Of a stretch of DNA of 64,000 nucleotides, positions 1-6,742 are shown piece by piece. The notes beneath the pieces were generated by a model that worked only from the letters and a program-made list of their open reading frames with translations, was not told where the DNA came from and searched no databases. Numbering within the stretch: the stretch's first letter is position 1; each line of letters starts with the position of its first letter. This DNA is from Casp-Chloro-G3 sp002816715 (GTDB lineage Bacteria > Chloroflexota > Dehalococcoidia > Lucifugimonadales > UBA3495), in assembly GCA_027623815.1 (NCBI GenBank), contig JAQBUV010000002.1, positions 34,743 through 98,742 of the forward strand, written 5' to 3'. A program made the translations under genes and the position numbers.

Positions 1-508
1 CTGCTTTGAGCCTTAGCTGTTTAGGTATGGGGCGTATTACGGTTCCATTCGCTGACAAATAACGTCCGTTCACTCGGCATAGAAACTCTAGCTGAGCCAA
101 GAGGTACATGGCGGCCATTGCTCCTCCACCCGCCCTAACTTGGCTGAAGTCATCTCTGTCGGATGGCAAGGCAGAGCTAAATTCAAGATGAGCGATCAAG
201 AGCAATGCGGCTTTTATGGGCTGCACCCGGCGTCCGTTGAATCCAGTTCCTTTTCCGCTGAACTCTCTGCCGAAGTTAAGAATGGACTGACCAACATCGC
301 CCGAGTCTGCAAAGCCGCCCATGTGACTGCATGACTCAATGATTAATTTTTCGGCTATATGAACTTTGAGACGAGACGATAGATCGGTAAAACTCCAAGC
401 GTCGAATATGCGTGGGGTTTTACTATTCAGGAGTTCTTGGTGGCCTCTGGTTGGTTTTCCCCAGGAGTTTCTACACCACTCCTCAAAGGAATCTATCTCG
501 TAGCTCAT
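1..508 (-). CDS. Unknown protein, 3' end outside window
   Basis: An open frame of about 169 codons runs leftward from an ATG at 508 and leaves the window without a stop, so only the N-terminal part is visible. I do not recognise the family. The visible part has an acidic, aromatic start (MSYEIDSFEEWCRNSWGK), a middle with glycines (GGFADSGDVGQS, FSGKGTGFNGRR) and a helical-looking stretch rich in Ala and Leu (AAMYLLAQLEFLCRVNG). The upstream sequence has only a weak GGTGGG as a ribosome site. The frame stays open for some codons before the ATG, so the true start is uncertain. It follows a decayed antitoxin region on the same strand. It could be an accessory or defence gene, but nothing in the sequence proves that. 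Confidence 0.5.
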   Translation of the reverse strand, partial: MSYEIDSFEEWCRNSWGKPTRGHQELLNSKTPRIFDAWSFTDLSSRLKVHIAEKLIIESCSHMGGFADSGDVGQSILNFGREFSGKGTGFNGRRVQPIKAALLLIAHLEFSSALPSDRDDFSQVRAGGGAMAAMYLLAQLEFLCRVNGRYLSANGTVIRPIPKQLRLKA

Positions 509-527
509 AAGCCCACCGGCGTTGGCA

Positions 528-617
528 TCAAGGCGTCTCCAGTTTTCGCTTAATCAACGCCCTGGTTATCTGGTAGTCGGTCTCCAGGTTCAGCCAGAAG
601 CGGGCGGGAAAAATTCC
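528..617 (-). pseudogene. Remnant of a HigA-type antitoxin C-terminus
   Basis: This 29-codon stretch ends in TGA and encodes a peptide containing RFWLNLETDYQ. HigA-family XRE antitoxins typically carry such an FWLNLQ-x-x-Y segment just after their helix-turn-helix. The helix-turn-helix itself is missing, because a stop codon precedes the fragment in this frame. The fragment overlaps, in another frame, the 3' end of the neighbouring ribbon-helix-helix-like gene, whose usual C-terminal tail is cut short here. The simplest reading is that a deletion joined two toxin-antitoxin loci. The motif is short, so chance resemblance is possible. Confidence 0.35.
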
Positions 618-823
618 CTAGCCTCAACGCCGCCTTGTTGCTCCCATTCGCCGCGCGCGTCGGCCAAGTTGGCCTGCAACTCCTCGTCTTCTCTGGCCTC
701 CAACCACTCAGTGAGGGCCTCGGCAATAATGTCCTTGGCGTGGCGGCCTTTTCGCGCCGCTTCCACTTTCAAGGCCGTGTATAGCGCCTCATCTTCGAAG
801 ATGACGGTCATGTGTTTGGACAA
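590..823 (-). CDS. Ribbon-helix-helix-like antitoxin, probably truncated
   Basis: A small acidic protein: MTVIFEDEALYTALKVEAAR, then a helix (KGRHAKDIIAEALTEWLEA) and a charged tail ending in GGVEAREFF. This resembles the short antitoxin-like proteins of the MazE/CopG type that bind operator DNA and neutralise a toxin. The start chosen is TTG at 823, because AGGAG lies five bases upstream. ATG at 814 and an upstream in-frame ATG at 877 are alternatives. Relatives usually extend further after GGVEAxEFF, but here the frame ends after a few residues, inside a HigA-like remnant. No toxin gene is seen beside it. DNA binding and antitoxin function are inferred from the fold-like pattern only. Confidence 0.5.
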   Translation of the reverse strand: MSKHMTVIFEDEALYTALKVEAARKGRHAKDIIAEALTEWLEAREDEELQANLADARGEWEQQGGVEAREFFPPASG

Positions 824-894
824 ATAAACTCCTAAACGTGTAAGTCCATCATATCCGCTTGGTCGCTCCTTTGGCAATGACTGCGTGCGACAAT

Positions 895-928
895 AAACAA
901 AGCCCCTTGATGATAAGTCAGGGGGCTT
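895..928 (-). terminator. Intrinsic terminator after the luciferase-like gene
   Basis: Read on the minus strand, an 11-base arm at 918-928 pairs almost perfectly with 900-910 (AAGCCCC... and its complement) around a short loop and is followed by a T-rich run (TTTGTTTATT). It lies just after the stop at 956 and before the antitoxin-like gene, so it probably ends the catabolic operon. Confidence 0.7.
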
Positions 929-955
929 CTACGTCAATTGACTTGTCGTTGTTGG

Positions 956-2041
956 TTACTTCCGCAGTTGCGGGGCAACCTCCTCACCATAGAGGCGAAT
1001 GGAGTTCAGCACCTGCTGTTCGGTTAGCTGGCCGCCCACGTTGGGCTCCATAATCACGCCGGCCAGTCCTAACTCGCTAATCAGGTTCTTCAGCTTCTTG
1101 GCGACTGTGTCTGGGGAGCCGTAGGCCAGGCGGTCTTCCAGCAGTTCTTCGTAGGTTACGTTGGACAGACGCTCATACCGTTGTTGGCGTTCCTCAGAGG
1201 CAGTCGTTCCCGCCGCCCCCGCTGATGCGGCAAAGTTCTCGGCCAGACGCTGGTAAGAGCGCACGGTACTCGCCCTGGGTTCCTCAATTCCTTGCTGGTC
1301 GGTCTCCCCAACGTAGATCGGCACCCGCAGATAGGCATCGCCTTTATTTTCGTGCCCGAAATCCTTCAGCGCTTGCCGGTAAGACTCCATGTTTTTGGCG
1401 ACTTCAGGGATATCAAACCCGCGCAGTCCGCTGACCACCGAATAGCCTAATTGGCCAACCATCGGGAAGGTGTCCGAGGTGGTGGCGGCGATGCGGATGG
1501 GCGGGTGCGGCTTCTGGTAAGGTCGCGGCATCACGCACAGGTTGTCGAAGGAGTAATACTTGCCTTCGTAGGTCAGCCGGTCATTGTTCCAAGCCTGGGT
1601 GATAATCTCCAGGTTCTCCTGGAATCGCTCCCTGCTTTCGGCGTAGGGTATGCCGTAGCCGATGTATGACCTGGGAAAGCCGCTGCGACCTACGCCGAAG
1701 TCCAAACGGCCCTGGCTGATCTGGTCAACGGTGGCGGCTTCTTCGGCCAGCCGGATGGGGTGGCACAGAGGCAGCACGCTGACGCCGGTGCCAATGCGGA
1801 TGCGCTTGGTGCGGGCGGCGATGGCGCTGGCCCACACCAGCGGCACCGATACTACCGACGGTATGCCAGCGCCCATTGGGTCGGTGGGTGTGCGGTGCAT
1901 CGCGAAATGCCGCTCGGCCAGCCAGACTCCGTCCAAGCCACGTTCTTCTGCCGTTTCGGCGATTGTGAAGGCCTCTTGGAAGGCTTCCTCTTGAGTCCTT
2001 CCCTGTCGAAAGTCGCATTCCATGACTAGACCGACGTGCAT
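956..2041 (-). CDS. LLM-class flavin-dependent oxidoreductase
   Basis: A 361-residue luciferase-like monooxygenase of the bacterial luciferase superfamily. The beta-barrel start MHVGLVMECDFRQG is followed by the typical GLDGVWLAERHF segment (about 33-46), then TKRIRIGTGVSVLPLCHPIRLAEEAATVD (split here: about 78-106) and the GRLDFGVGRSGFPRSYIGYG stretch near 111-130 that forms part of the flavin/phosphate site. Such enzymes use FMN or F420 to oxidise small organic substrates. The substrate cannot be told from sequence. Start: ATG at 2041 behind a perfect AGGAGG. It is the last gene of a minus-strand run after two acyl-CoA dehydrogenases and a YHS protein, consistent with oxidation of an organic acid or recalcitrant carbon compound. 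SAR202-like Chloroflexota have many paralogues of this family. Confidence 0.9.
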   Translation of the reverse strand: MHVGLVMECDFRQGRTQEEAFQEAFTIAETAEERGLDGVWLAERHFAMHRTPTDPMGAGIPSVVSVPLVWASAIAARTKRIRIGTGVSVLPLCHPIRLAEEAATVDQISQGRLDFGVGRSGFPRSYIGYGIPYAESRERFQENLEIITQAWNNDRLTYEGKYYSFDNLCVMPRPYQKPHPPIRIAATTSDTFPMVGQLGYSVVSGLRGFDIPEVAKNMESYRQALKDFGHENKGDAYLRVPIYVGETDQQGIEEPRASTVRSYQRLAENFAASAGAAGTTASEERQQRYERLSNVTYEELLEDRLAYGSPDTVAKKLKNLISELGLAGVIMEPNVGGQLTEQQVLNSIRLYGEEVAPQLRK

Positions 2042-2132
2042 GTTTTGCCTCCTGCTATTCTCATGGGAACGAATGCTGGGAACGAATGCTGATTTACTTG
2101 CCCACTTCTCAAATGCGGGCTGCTCAACTCAG

Positions 2133-2330
2133 CTAGCCCGTGTAAGTGTTGGGGCTGGCCAGAAACTTGGTGCGGCAGTCCATACTACAAAAATAGTACC
2201 ACTGGCCGTTGTGGAAGCTGCGAGTGCCCATGTTGGGGTCTACTTCAGCAGCCCCGTGCGCCGTCTGGCCCGTAGAGGCCCGCGCTCCTGATTCGTCAAT
2301 GTCTTTGCCGCATACCGGGTCTTTGGGCAT
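2133..2330 (-). CDS. YHS domain protein
   Basis: A 65-residue protein made almost entirely of a YHS domain. It begins with DPVCGKDID and ends with F-x-N-G-x-WYYFCSMDCRTKF and a final P-x-x-Y. The cysteines of VCG and FCSMDC are the expected metal ligands; the YHS fold is found in metal chaperones and metal-sensing or metal-transport proteins. Compared with the minimal domain there is a small insert after the first Cys (Gly/Ala/His-rich, residues about 14-34). It lies between an acyl-CoA dehydrogenase and the luciferase-like enzyme on the same strand, so it may deliver or sense metal for that pathway, but this is a guess. Confidence 0.8.
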   Translation of the reverse strand: MPKDPVCGKDIDESGARASTGQTAHGAAEVDPNMGTRSFHNGQWYYFCSMDCRTKFLASPNTYTG

Positions 2331-2371
2331 GTAAAAATCTCCTGCTGGTCTAAGCTAAATAGTTATATATA

Positions 2372-3547
2372 TCAAGCGACCGGAATCTGATCCATACCCA
2401 GCCAGACTTTGCCGGGCTGGTCGATCAAAGCCTTGGAAATCCGGGCGCGGTGCTCGAAGCTGGTGCCTAGTCGCATCGTCCAAGCCGTCACCCGTCGATA
2501 CCACAAGTGCAGGTCAAACTCCATCATAAAGCCCATGCCGCCGTGGAGCACCTGACTTGAGCGCACTGCCGCCTGGCATTTGTCGTTGCAGAAAGCCTTG
2601 GCCTGGGAAACTTCGATACTGGCCGGGAGACCCTCGTCCATCTTCCACAGGGCTTCGTAGGTCAATAATTGCGCCCCATCGACCCAGATGGTCATGTCGG
2701 CGCACATGTGCTGCACCGACTGGAACGCCCCGATGGGACGACCGAAGGCGACCCGGTTTTTGGCGTACTCAATGGCCATTTCAATGTCTTTGCGAGCCGC
2801 TCCGACCATTTGGGCGCACAATAAAACGGTGGCCCGGTCTAGCATGGCCTGCGCTACAGTCCAACCCTGGTTCAGTTCGCCGACCAGGTTGGCTTTGGGG
2901 ACTCGCACCTGGTTAAATTCGACCTTGCTCTGCTTGTCCTTGGCCAAGGTCACCAGAGGGGTGTGCGAAATTCCCGGCGTGTTGGTGTTAACCAGGAACA
3001 TGGAAATGCCCTGGTTGTCTGCTGACGCCGGAGCGGTGCGACAGGCCACCAGGCATTTTTCGGCGACGTTAAAGTTGTCCACGAACATCTTGGTGCCGGT
3101 GATGACGTAGTGGTCGCCATCGGCCACGGCTTGAGCCTGTACCGCTTCGGGCAACAGTCGAGGGTCTTGCTCCTGAAATGCCCAGGTCATGATTAAGCTG
3201 CCCTGGCTGACTCTGGGTAGCACTTCCTGGCGCTGCTCCTCGGTGCCGTCACTGGCGATGGTCAATGCCGGAACGACGGTGCTGTGGAAGGGCACTGGAG
3301 CGATGGAGCGTCCCACCTCTTCCAGGATCAGTGCCAGGTAAGTCAGTGGCAAGCCCTGGCCGTCGTAGGCCTCAGGGATAGACATCCCGAACCAACCCAG
3401 TTGGGCCATCTTGTTCCACAGTTCCGGCGGGTAGCCCTGGTCGTCCTTTTCCATGTCCCGGGCCAACCGGGGAGGGGACTCGGCCTCAAGAAATTCTCGG
3501 GCCAAGTTTTTCACCATCTGTTCTTCTTCGCTGGGTAGTACGTCCAT
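2372..3547 (-). CDS. Acyl-CoA dehydrogenase
   Basis: A 391-residue flavoprotein with the normal acyl-CoA dehydrogenase layout: an N-terminal helical domain (GWFGMSIPEAYDGQGLPLTY near 51-70), a middle beta domain (MTWAFQEQDPRLLP, VITGTKMFVDNFNVAEK) and a C-terminal helical domain (NRVAFGRPIGAFQSVQHMCA, then QVLHGGMGFMMEFDLHLWYR). The Glu in GGMGFMMEF occupies the usual position of the catalytic base. It would dehydrogenate an acyl-CoA and pass electrons to an electron transfer flavoprotein such as the fused one at 8208-10049. It lies 42 bases after a second acyl-CoA dehydrogenase gene on the same strand. The pair may form a heteromeric enzyme of the kind known for steroid or side-chain degradation, but the substrate is unknown. 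Confidence 0.92.
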   Translation of the reverse strand: MDVLPSEEEQMVKNLAREFLEAESPPRLARDMEKDDQGYPPELWNKMAQLGWFGMSIPEAYDGQGLPLTYLALILEEVGRSIAPVPFHSTVVPALTIASDGTEEQRQEVLPRVSQGSLIMTWAFQEQDPRLLPEAVQAQAVADGDHYVITGTKMFVDNFNVAEKCLVACRTAPASADNQGISMFLVNTNTPGISHTPLVTLAKDKQSKVEFNQVRVPKANLVGELNQGWTVAQAMLDRATVLLCAQMVGAARKDIEMAIEYAKNRVAFGRPIGAFQSVQHMCADMTIWVDGAQLLTYEALWKMDEGLPASIEVSQAKAFCNDKCQAAVRSSQVLHGGMGFMMEFDLHLWYRRVTAWTMRLGTSFEHRARISKALIDQPGKVWLGMDQIPVA

Positions 3548-3589
3548 AATGCTGATTAACCTGCGACGATTTTTTTGTTATCTTGAATA

Positions 3590-4792
3590 TTAACCCCGGG
3601 GCATGCCCAACCCGCGACGGGCGACCTGGTCGCGCATCACCTGGGCGCTGCCATGATTGATGCCTGATTGGAAGGCGCCCATCAGGTTGTGGGCGAATAC
3701 GCCGCCTTCAATGTTGTCTTCGGAACTGCTCAACAACTGGCCGTAGGCACCCAGTATCTGAGCGATGGTCTCGGTGGTTTTAACGCCATGCTCGGGTGCC
3801 CAGACCTTCTCAGCTGACCCTTCGTAAGTGAAGGTGCCGCCCCGCTCAACCAGCGACATGCTGCGCATGGTCATCAAACGGCAGACCTGGGCTTCGATCC
3901 AAAGCTCAGCCAGTCGGTCACGCACCGCCGGGTCTTGGGAAGGGCCATAGCCGCCCATATCGTTTTCTTTGACCCAGTTGATAATGTCTTCGTCGCGCTG
4001 CACCGATAGGAGATACCGGCTGGCCCCTACCCGGTCTAGGTTAAGGCCCAACGCGCCCACATACCAGCCGGTGTTTTCCTCGCCCAGCATACATGAAGCA
4101 GGTATGTGAACGTCTTCAAAAAAGACCTCGTTGGTGCGACGGTCGCCATAGGTGGTGCGGCGGGGGGCCGGTGGGTCGTTCTGGATCGTCCACAGGGGCC
4201 GCACCGTGATCCCTGGCGTTTCCATTGGCACTAGGAAAATGGAGATGCCCTTGTGTCGGGGAGCCTCCGGGTCGGTGCGGGCCATCAAGTATATGTGGCT
4301 GCCGCTGTGAGCGCGGGTGGTGTACATTTTCTGGCCGTTAATGACGAACTCGTCGCCGTCACGGACCGCGCGGCATTGGAGACCGGCCAGGTCAGCACCG
4401 GCTTGTGGTTCGGTGAAACCCAGGGCAAAGGAAATCTCGCCCCGAATCAGTCCCGGCAGGAAGTATTTCTTTTGCTCTTCGGTGCCTGCTGCCAGAATCG
4501 CCGGTGCGCCGCTGCCCGCGCCGCCGACTTCGACGCCAACACGGCCAAACTCTTCCTCGACGATATACTGGTCGATGCGGCTGCCGCCCTGCCCGCCGTA
4601 CTCTTTCGGCCAGCTAATACCGATCCAGCCCCTATCGGCTACTTTCTGGTACATCTCGCGGGTTTTAGGGCCTCGGCTACGCACCCCAGATTCTTCAACC
4701 TCGGCTAGAATCTCTGGGGTCACGTATTCTGCAATGAATTGACGCACTTCCTCCCGAAGGGTTTGTTGTTCTGGCGTGTACGCAAAATCCAT
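3590..4792 (-). CDS. Acyl-CoA dehydrogenase
   Basis: A 400-residue acyl-CoA dehydrogenase starting MDFAYTPEQQTLREEVRQFI. It has the usual FAD-contacting segments: LGFTEPQAGADLAGLQCRA (about 142-160), INGQKMYTTRAHSGSHIY (about 170-187) and a helical C-terminus ending near GVFAHNLMGAFQSGINHGSA. The aligned base position in the C-terminal domain lies in EDNIEGG. It is first in the minus-strand catabolic cluster, directly upstream of a second dehydrogenase, a YHS protein and a luciferase-like enzyme. A divergent UGA-containing gene starts on the other side of a 290-base spacer. The acyl-CoA substrate cannot be deduced. Confidence 0.92.
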   Translation of the reverse strand: MDFAYTPEQQTLREEVRQFIAEYVTPEILAEVEESGVRSRGPKTREMYQKVADRGWIGISWPKEYGGQGGSRIDQYIVEEEFGRVGVEVGGAGSGAPAILAAGTEEQKKYFLPGLIRGEISFALGFTEPQAGADLAGLQCRAVRDGDEFVINGQKMYTTRAHSGSHIYLMARTDPEAPRHKGISIFLVPMETPGITVRPLWTIQNDPPAPRRTTYGDRRTNEVFFEDVHIPASCMLGEENTGWYVGALGLNLDRVGASRYLLSVQRDEDIINWVKENDMGGYGPSQDPAVRDRLAELWIEAQVCRLMTMRSMSLVERGGTFTYEGSAEKVWAPEHGVKTTETIAQILGAYGQLLSSSEDNIEGGVFAHNLMGAFQSGINHGSAQVMRDQVARRGLGMPRG

Positions 4793-4979
4793 AAAAGGCC
4801 TCTCTTTATCGTCAGGTAGGCTACCCGGAAAATTTTGCCGGCAAACTCTGATAGTAAACTTTGGTAGGAACCTACGTGCTTGACTGATATGCTTCGGTAG
4901 CTGCGGCCATTATAGTACGTCTGCCCCTGAGTGTCACCAGATAGCGTCTAAAGACCAGGGTTAGTCCCGTTTACCGTGT

Positions 4980-5008
4980 TTGACACTCGATGCGCCTCAA
5001 ATCATAAT
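4980..5008 (+). promoter_or_regulatory. Sigma70-type promoter for the selenoprotein B-like gene
   Basis: TTGACA at 4980-4985 and CATAAT at 5003-5008 are separated by 17 bases, a near-consensus pair. Transcription would start around 5015 and give a leader of about 65 bases before the ATG at 5083. Confidence 0.6.
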
Positions 5009-5082
5009 ACCAAACATCTGATTTGGGTAACCTTTGTTTCTGAATTCCTACCTAACCAGCTTATGTATTTAGAGGTGAAAAG

Positions 5083-6183
5083 ATGCCAACGAAGTACCAA
5101 GACTGGGAATTGACCTCCGCCGAGCAGAAGAAGTTTGGCGATTGGATGGCCAGAATTATGACCGGTCACACCGGCACCACCGACGTCCGCAACGAGCACG
5201 TCAACTGGACGCCACCGGCCAAGCCGCTTACCGAGTCTGTCGTCGGCCTCTTCACCACCGGGGGAGTCCATTTGAAAAGTGACACCCCATTCGACGTGAT
5301 TAGCGCGCACGGCGACTGGACTTTCCGGACGATTCCTGGTGATGTTGACACCTCCTCGGACTTGACCATTACCCACACCCACTACAACCACGTTGACGCC
5401 GACCGGGATGTTAACTGCATGTTCCCCCTGGACCGGCTGCGGGAACTCAAACAACAAGGCGTGATTGGCGACGTAGCTCCCAACGCCTACACCATCATGG
5501 GGTTCAATCCAGACCCGGCCAAACTGATCGAGGAGACCGCTCCCGAAGTGGCCCGACGGTTCAAGGCCGACGGCGTTGATCTGGTGTTTATGACCTGTGG
5601 TTGACCCGTCTGTCACCGGTCTGTAGGACTGGTACAAAACCAGATTGAAGGGGCGGGCGTCACCACCGTTTCCATGTCGGTGCAGCCGCACATCACCGCT
5701 ACCGTCGGTGTGCCTCGGGGGATTTTCCTGCGCTACCCGGCGGGCAACCAGGTGGGCGAGGCGGGCAAGCCGATACAGCAGCGGGCCATCCTGACCGCCG
5801 CATTGGAGTCGGCTTATAGTATCGAGTCTCCGGGTACGGTGATCGAACTTCCCTTCCGCTGGCGCAGGTTTCCCACTGAAGAAGAGCCAGTTTTCCAGGG
5901 CAAGTCCAGCGGGCCGCGACACCGGCAGGCCGAAGTAATCGGTGAGACTCTGGACACGATGGTGCGACAGGCTCGGGAGTATAAATCCTGGCTGGAAGGG
6001 CGGCGTTCCCAGGAAGAGGCCAGCGCCACTCCGATACTTGGATTATCCGGGGCTTTGCGCGCTCAAGTGGAGCGAGTTGACCAGTTGATCGAGGTTCTGG
6101 ACACCAGCACGCTGGACCAGTACCGGGAGGTAGTGAACTCCATCGCCACCCTGGAACTGCGGGCCAGCGGCAAGTTTGTGTAG
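5083..6183 (+). CDS. GrdB/PrdB-like selenoprotein B family protein, UGA as Sec
   Basis: Read through one in-frame TGA (5602-5604), this is a 366-residue protein of the glycine/betaine/sarcosine/D-proline reductase selenoprotein B family. Family marks on the N-terminal side are ITHTHYNHVDADRDVNCMFP and the downstream LRELKQQGVIG with NAYTIMGF. The TGA falls exactly in the active-site loop, VFMTCG-U-PVCH (U174, C177), where relatives have Sec or Cys in a (U/C)-P-x-C-H motif, followed by GLVQNQIEGAGVTTVSMSV. The frame continues without further stops to a TAG at 6183. A hairpin suited to a bacterial SECIS begins 10 bases after the TGA. Start: ATG behind GAGGTGA, with a good promoter upstream. It is probably a redox enzyme acting on a small molecule through a selenenylsulfide. 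No grdA or prdA partner is nearby. Alternative: a pseudogene split by a nonsense mutation. Confidence 0.82.
5615..5633 (+). promoter_or_regulatory. Candidate bacterial SECIS hairpin
   Basis: Bases 5615-5621 (ACCGGTC) pair with 5627-5633 (GACTGGT) in a 7-bp stem with one G-U pair; the apical loop is TGTAG. The loop begins 17 bases after the TGA and has G at its second position, both as expected for a SelB-bound bacterial SECIS. It supports Sec insertion rather than termination. Confidence 0.65.
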
Positions 6184-6218
6184 TTTTTTCTATAAGTCGG
6201 TAAGTTGGATCGGTCCAG

Positions 6219-6455
6219 ATGTACTTCGAACTGGTAAGCCGAATCACCAACGTCGAAACCATTGCCATTGGAAGCTCAATTTATGAAATAGCCAGGCTAC
6301 GACGGTTGTACGGGAGGGGACGTTGGAGAAAGCAAAAGGGCGTAGCGACTGTACGATTCGCCGATGGCACATTGTGTGAGGCTGAGATACACTGGTATGA
6401 AGCCCACGGTATTGGCCGGAAGGAAATTAAGCTGAAGCGCATTATCAGAGTGTAG
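6219..6455 (+). CDS. Small conserved basic protein
   Basis: A 78-residue basic protein with a recognisable conserved core: NVETIAIG near the start, LRRLYGRGRWRKQKGVATVR in the middle, then DGTLCEAEIHWYEAHGIGRK and a basic end (KEIKLKRII). Small proteins of this pattern recur in Chloroflexota and Cyanobacteria next to a second small protein like the one that follows here. The function is unknown. The beta-strand pattern and many Arg/Lys residues would suit a nucleic-acid-binding or RelE-like fold, but no catalytic residue can be named. It ends 3 bases before the next gene, so the two are surely co-translated. Confidence 0.7.
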   Translation: MYFELVSRITNVETIAIGSSIYEIARLRRLYGRGRWRKQKGVATVRFADGTLCEAEIHWYEAHGIGRKEIKLKRIIRV

Positions 6456-6457
6456 CG

Positions 6458-6697
6458 ATGTCTCAAGCCAGTTCAACGCAGAAATCTCACTACGTCGTTT
6501 GTGTTATGAACGACGACTATCCAGTATCTATTGAATTGAGAAAGATATATAGAAGTGTGCCAGATTCCGAGGCGAGTGGGCAGAGCTTAATCCGCGTGGT
6601 TGACGAGTCGGGGGAAGATTATCTGTATCCAGCAGACTATTTCGTCCCGATCAAATTGCCTAAAGCTGCCGAAAAAGCCTTCTCGGTTTCAAACTAA
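6458..6697 (+). CDS. Small conserved protein, partner of 6219-6455
   Basis: A 79-residue protein with a clear conserved core: YVVCVMNDDYPVSIELRKIY, then LIRVVDESGEDYLYPADYFVPIKLP. It looks like a compact all-beta fold. This family is widespread as a conserved hypothetical protein and resembles small antitoxin-like or regulatory partners; no function is established that I can name. Its ATG follows the stop of the preceding gene by two bases, the typical spacing of a two-gene unit. Confidence 0.7.
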   Translation: MSQASSTQKSHYVVCVMNDDYPVSIELRKIYRSVPDSEASGQSLIRVVDESGEDYLYPADYFVPIKLPKAAEKAFSVSN

Positions 6698-6742
6698 GCA
6701 AGACTGAGCCAGTCTAAGTATGATGGGTACCTCGGCCCGGAT

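Noticed and set aside
140..334. Plus-strand small open frame at the left edge
   Set aside because: It lies opposite a longer minus-strand frame that is open over the whole edge; no ribosome site.
5002..5922. Long minus-strand open frame opposite the selenoprotein gene
   Set aside because: Composition is typical of an antisense shadow (Gly/Val/His-rich, no recognisable domain), and the plus strand has clear family motifs, promoter and ribosome site.
5605..6183. Second half of the selenoprotein B-like gene as a separate gene starting near 5674
   Set aside because: It is in the same frame as the upstream half, has no ribosome site, and the sequence on both sides of the TGA forms one family domain.
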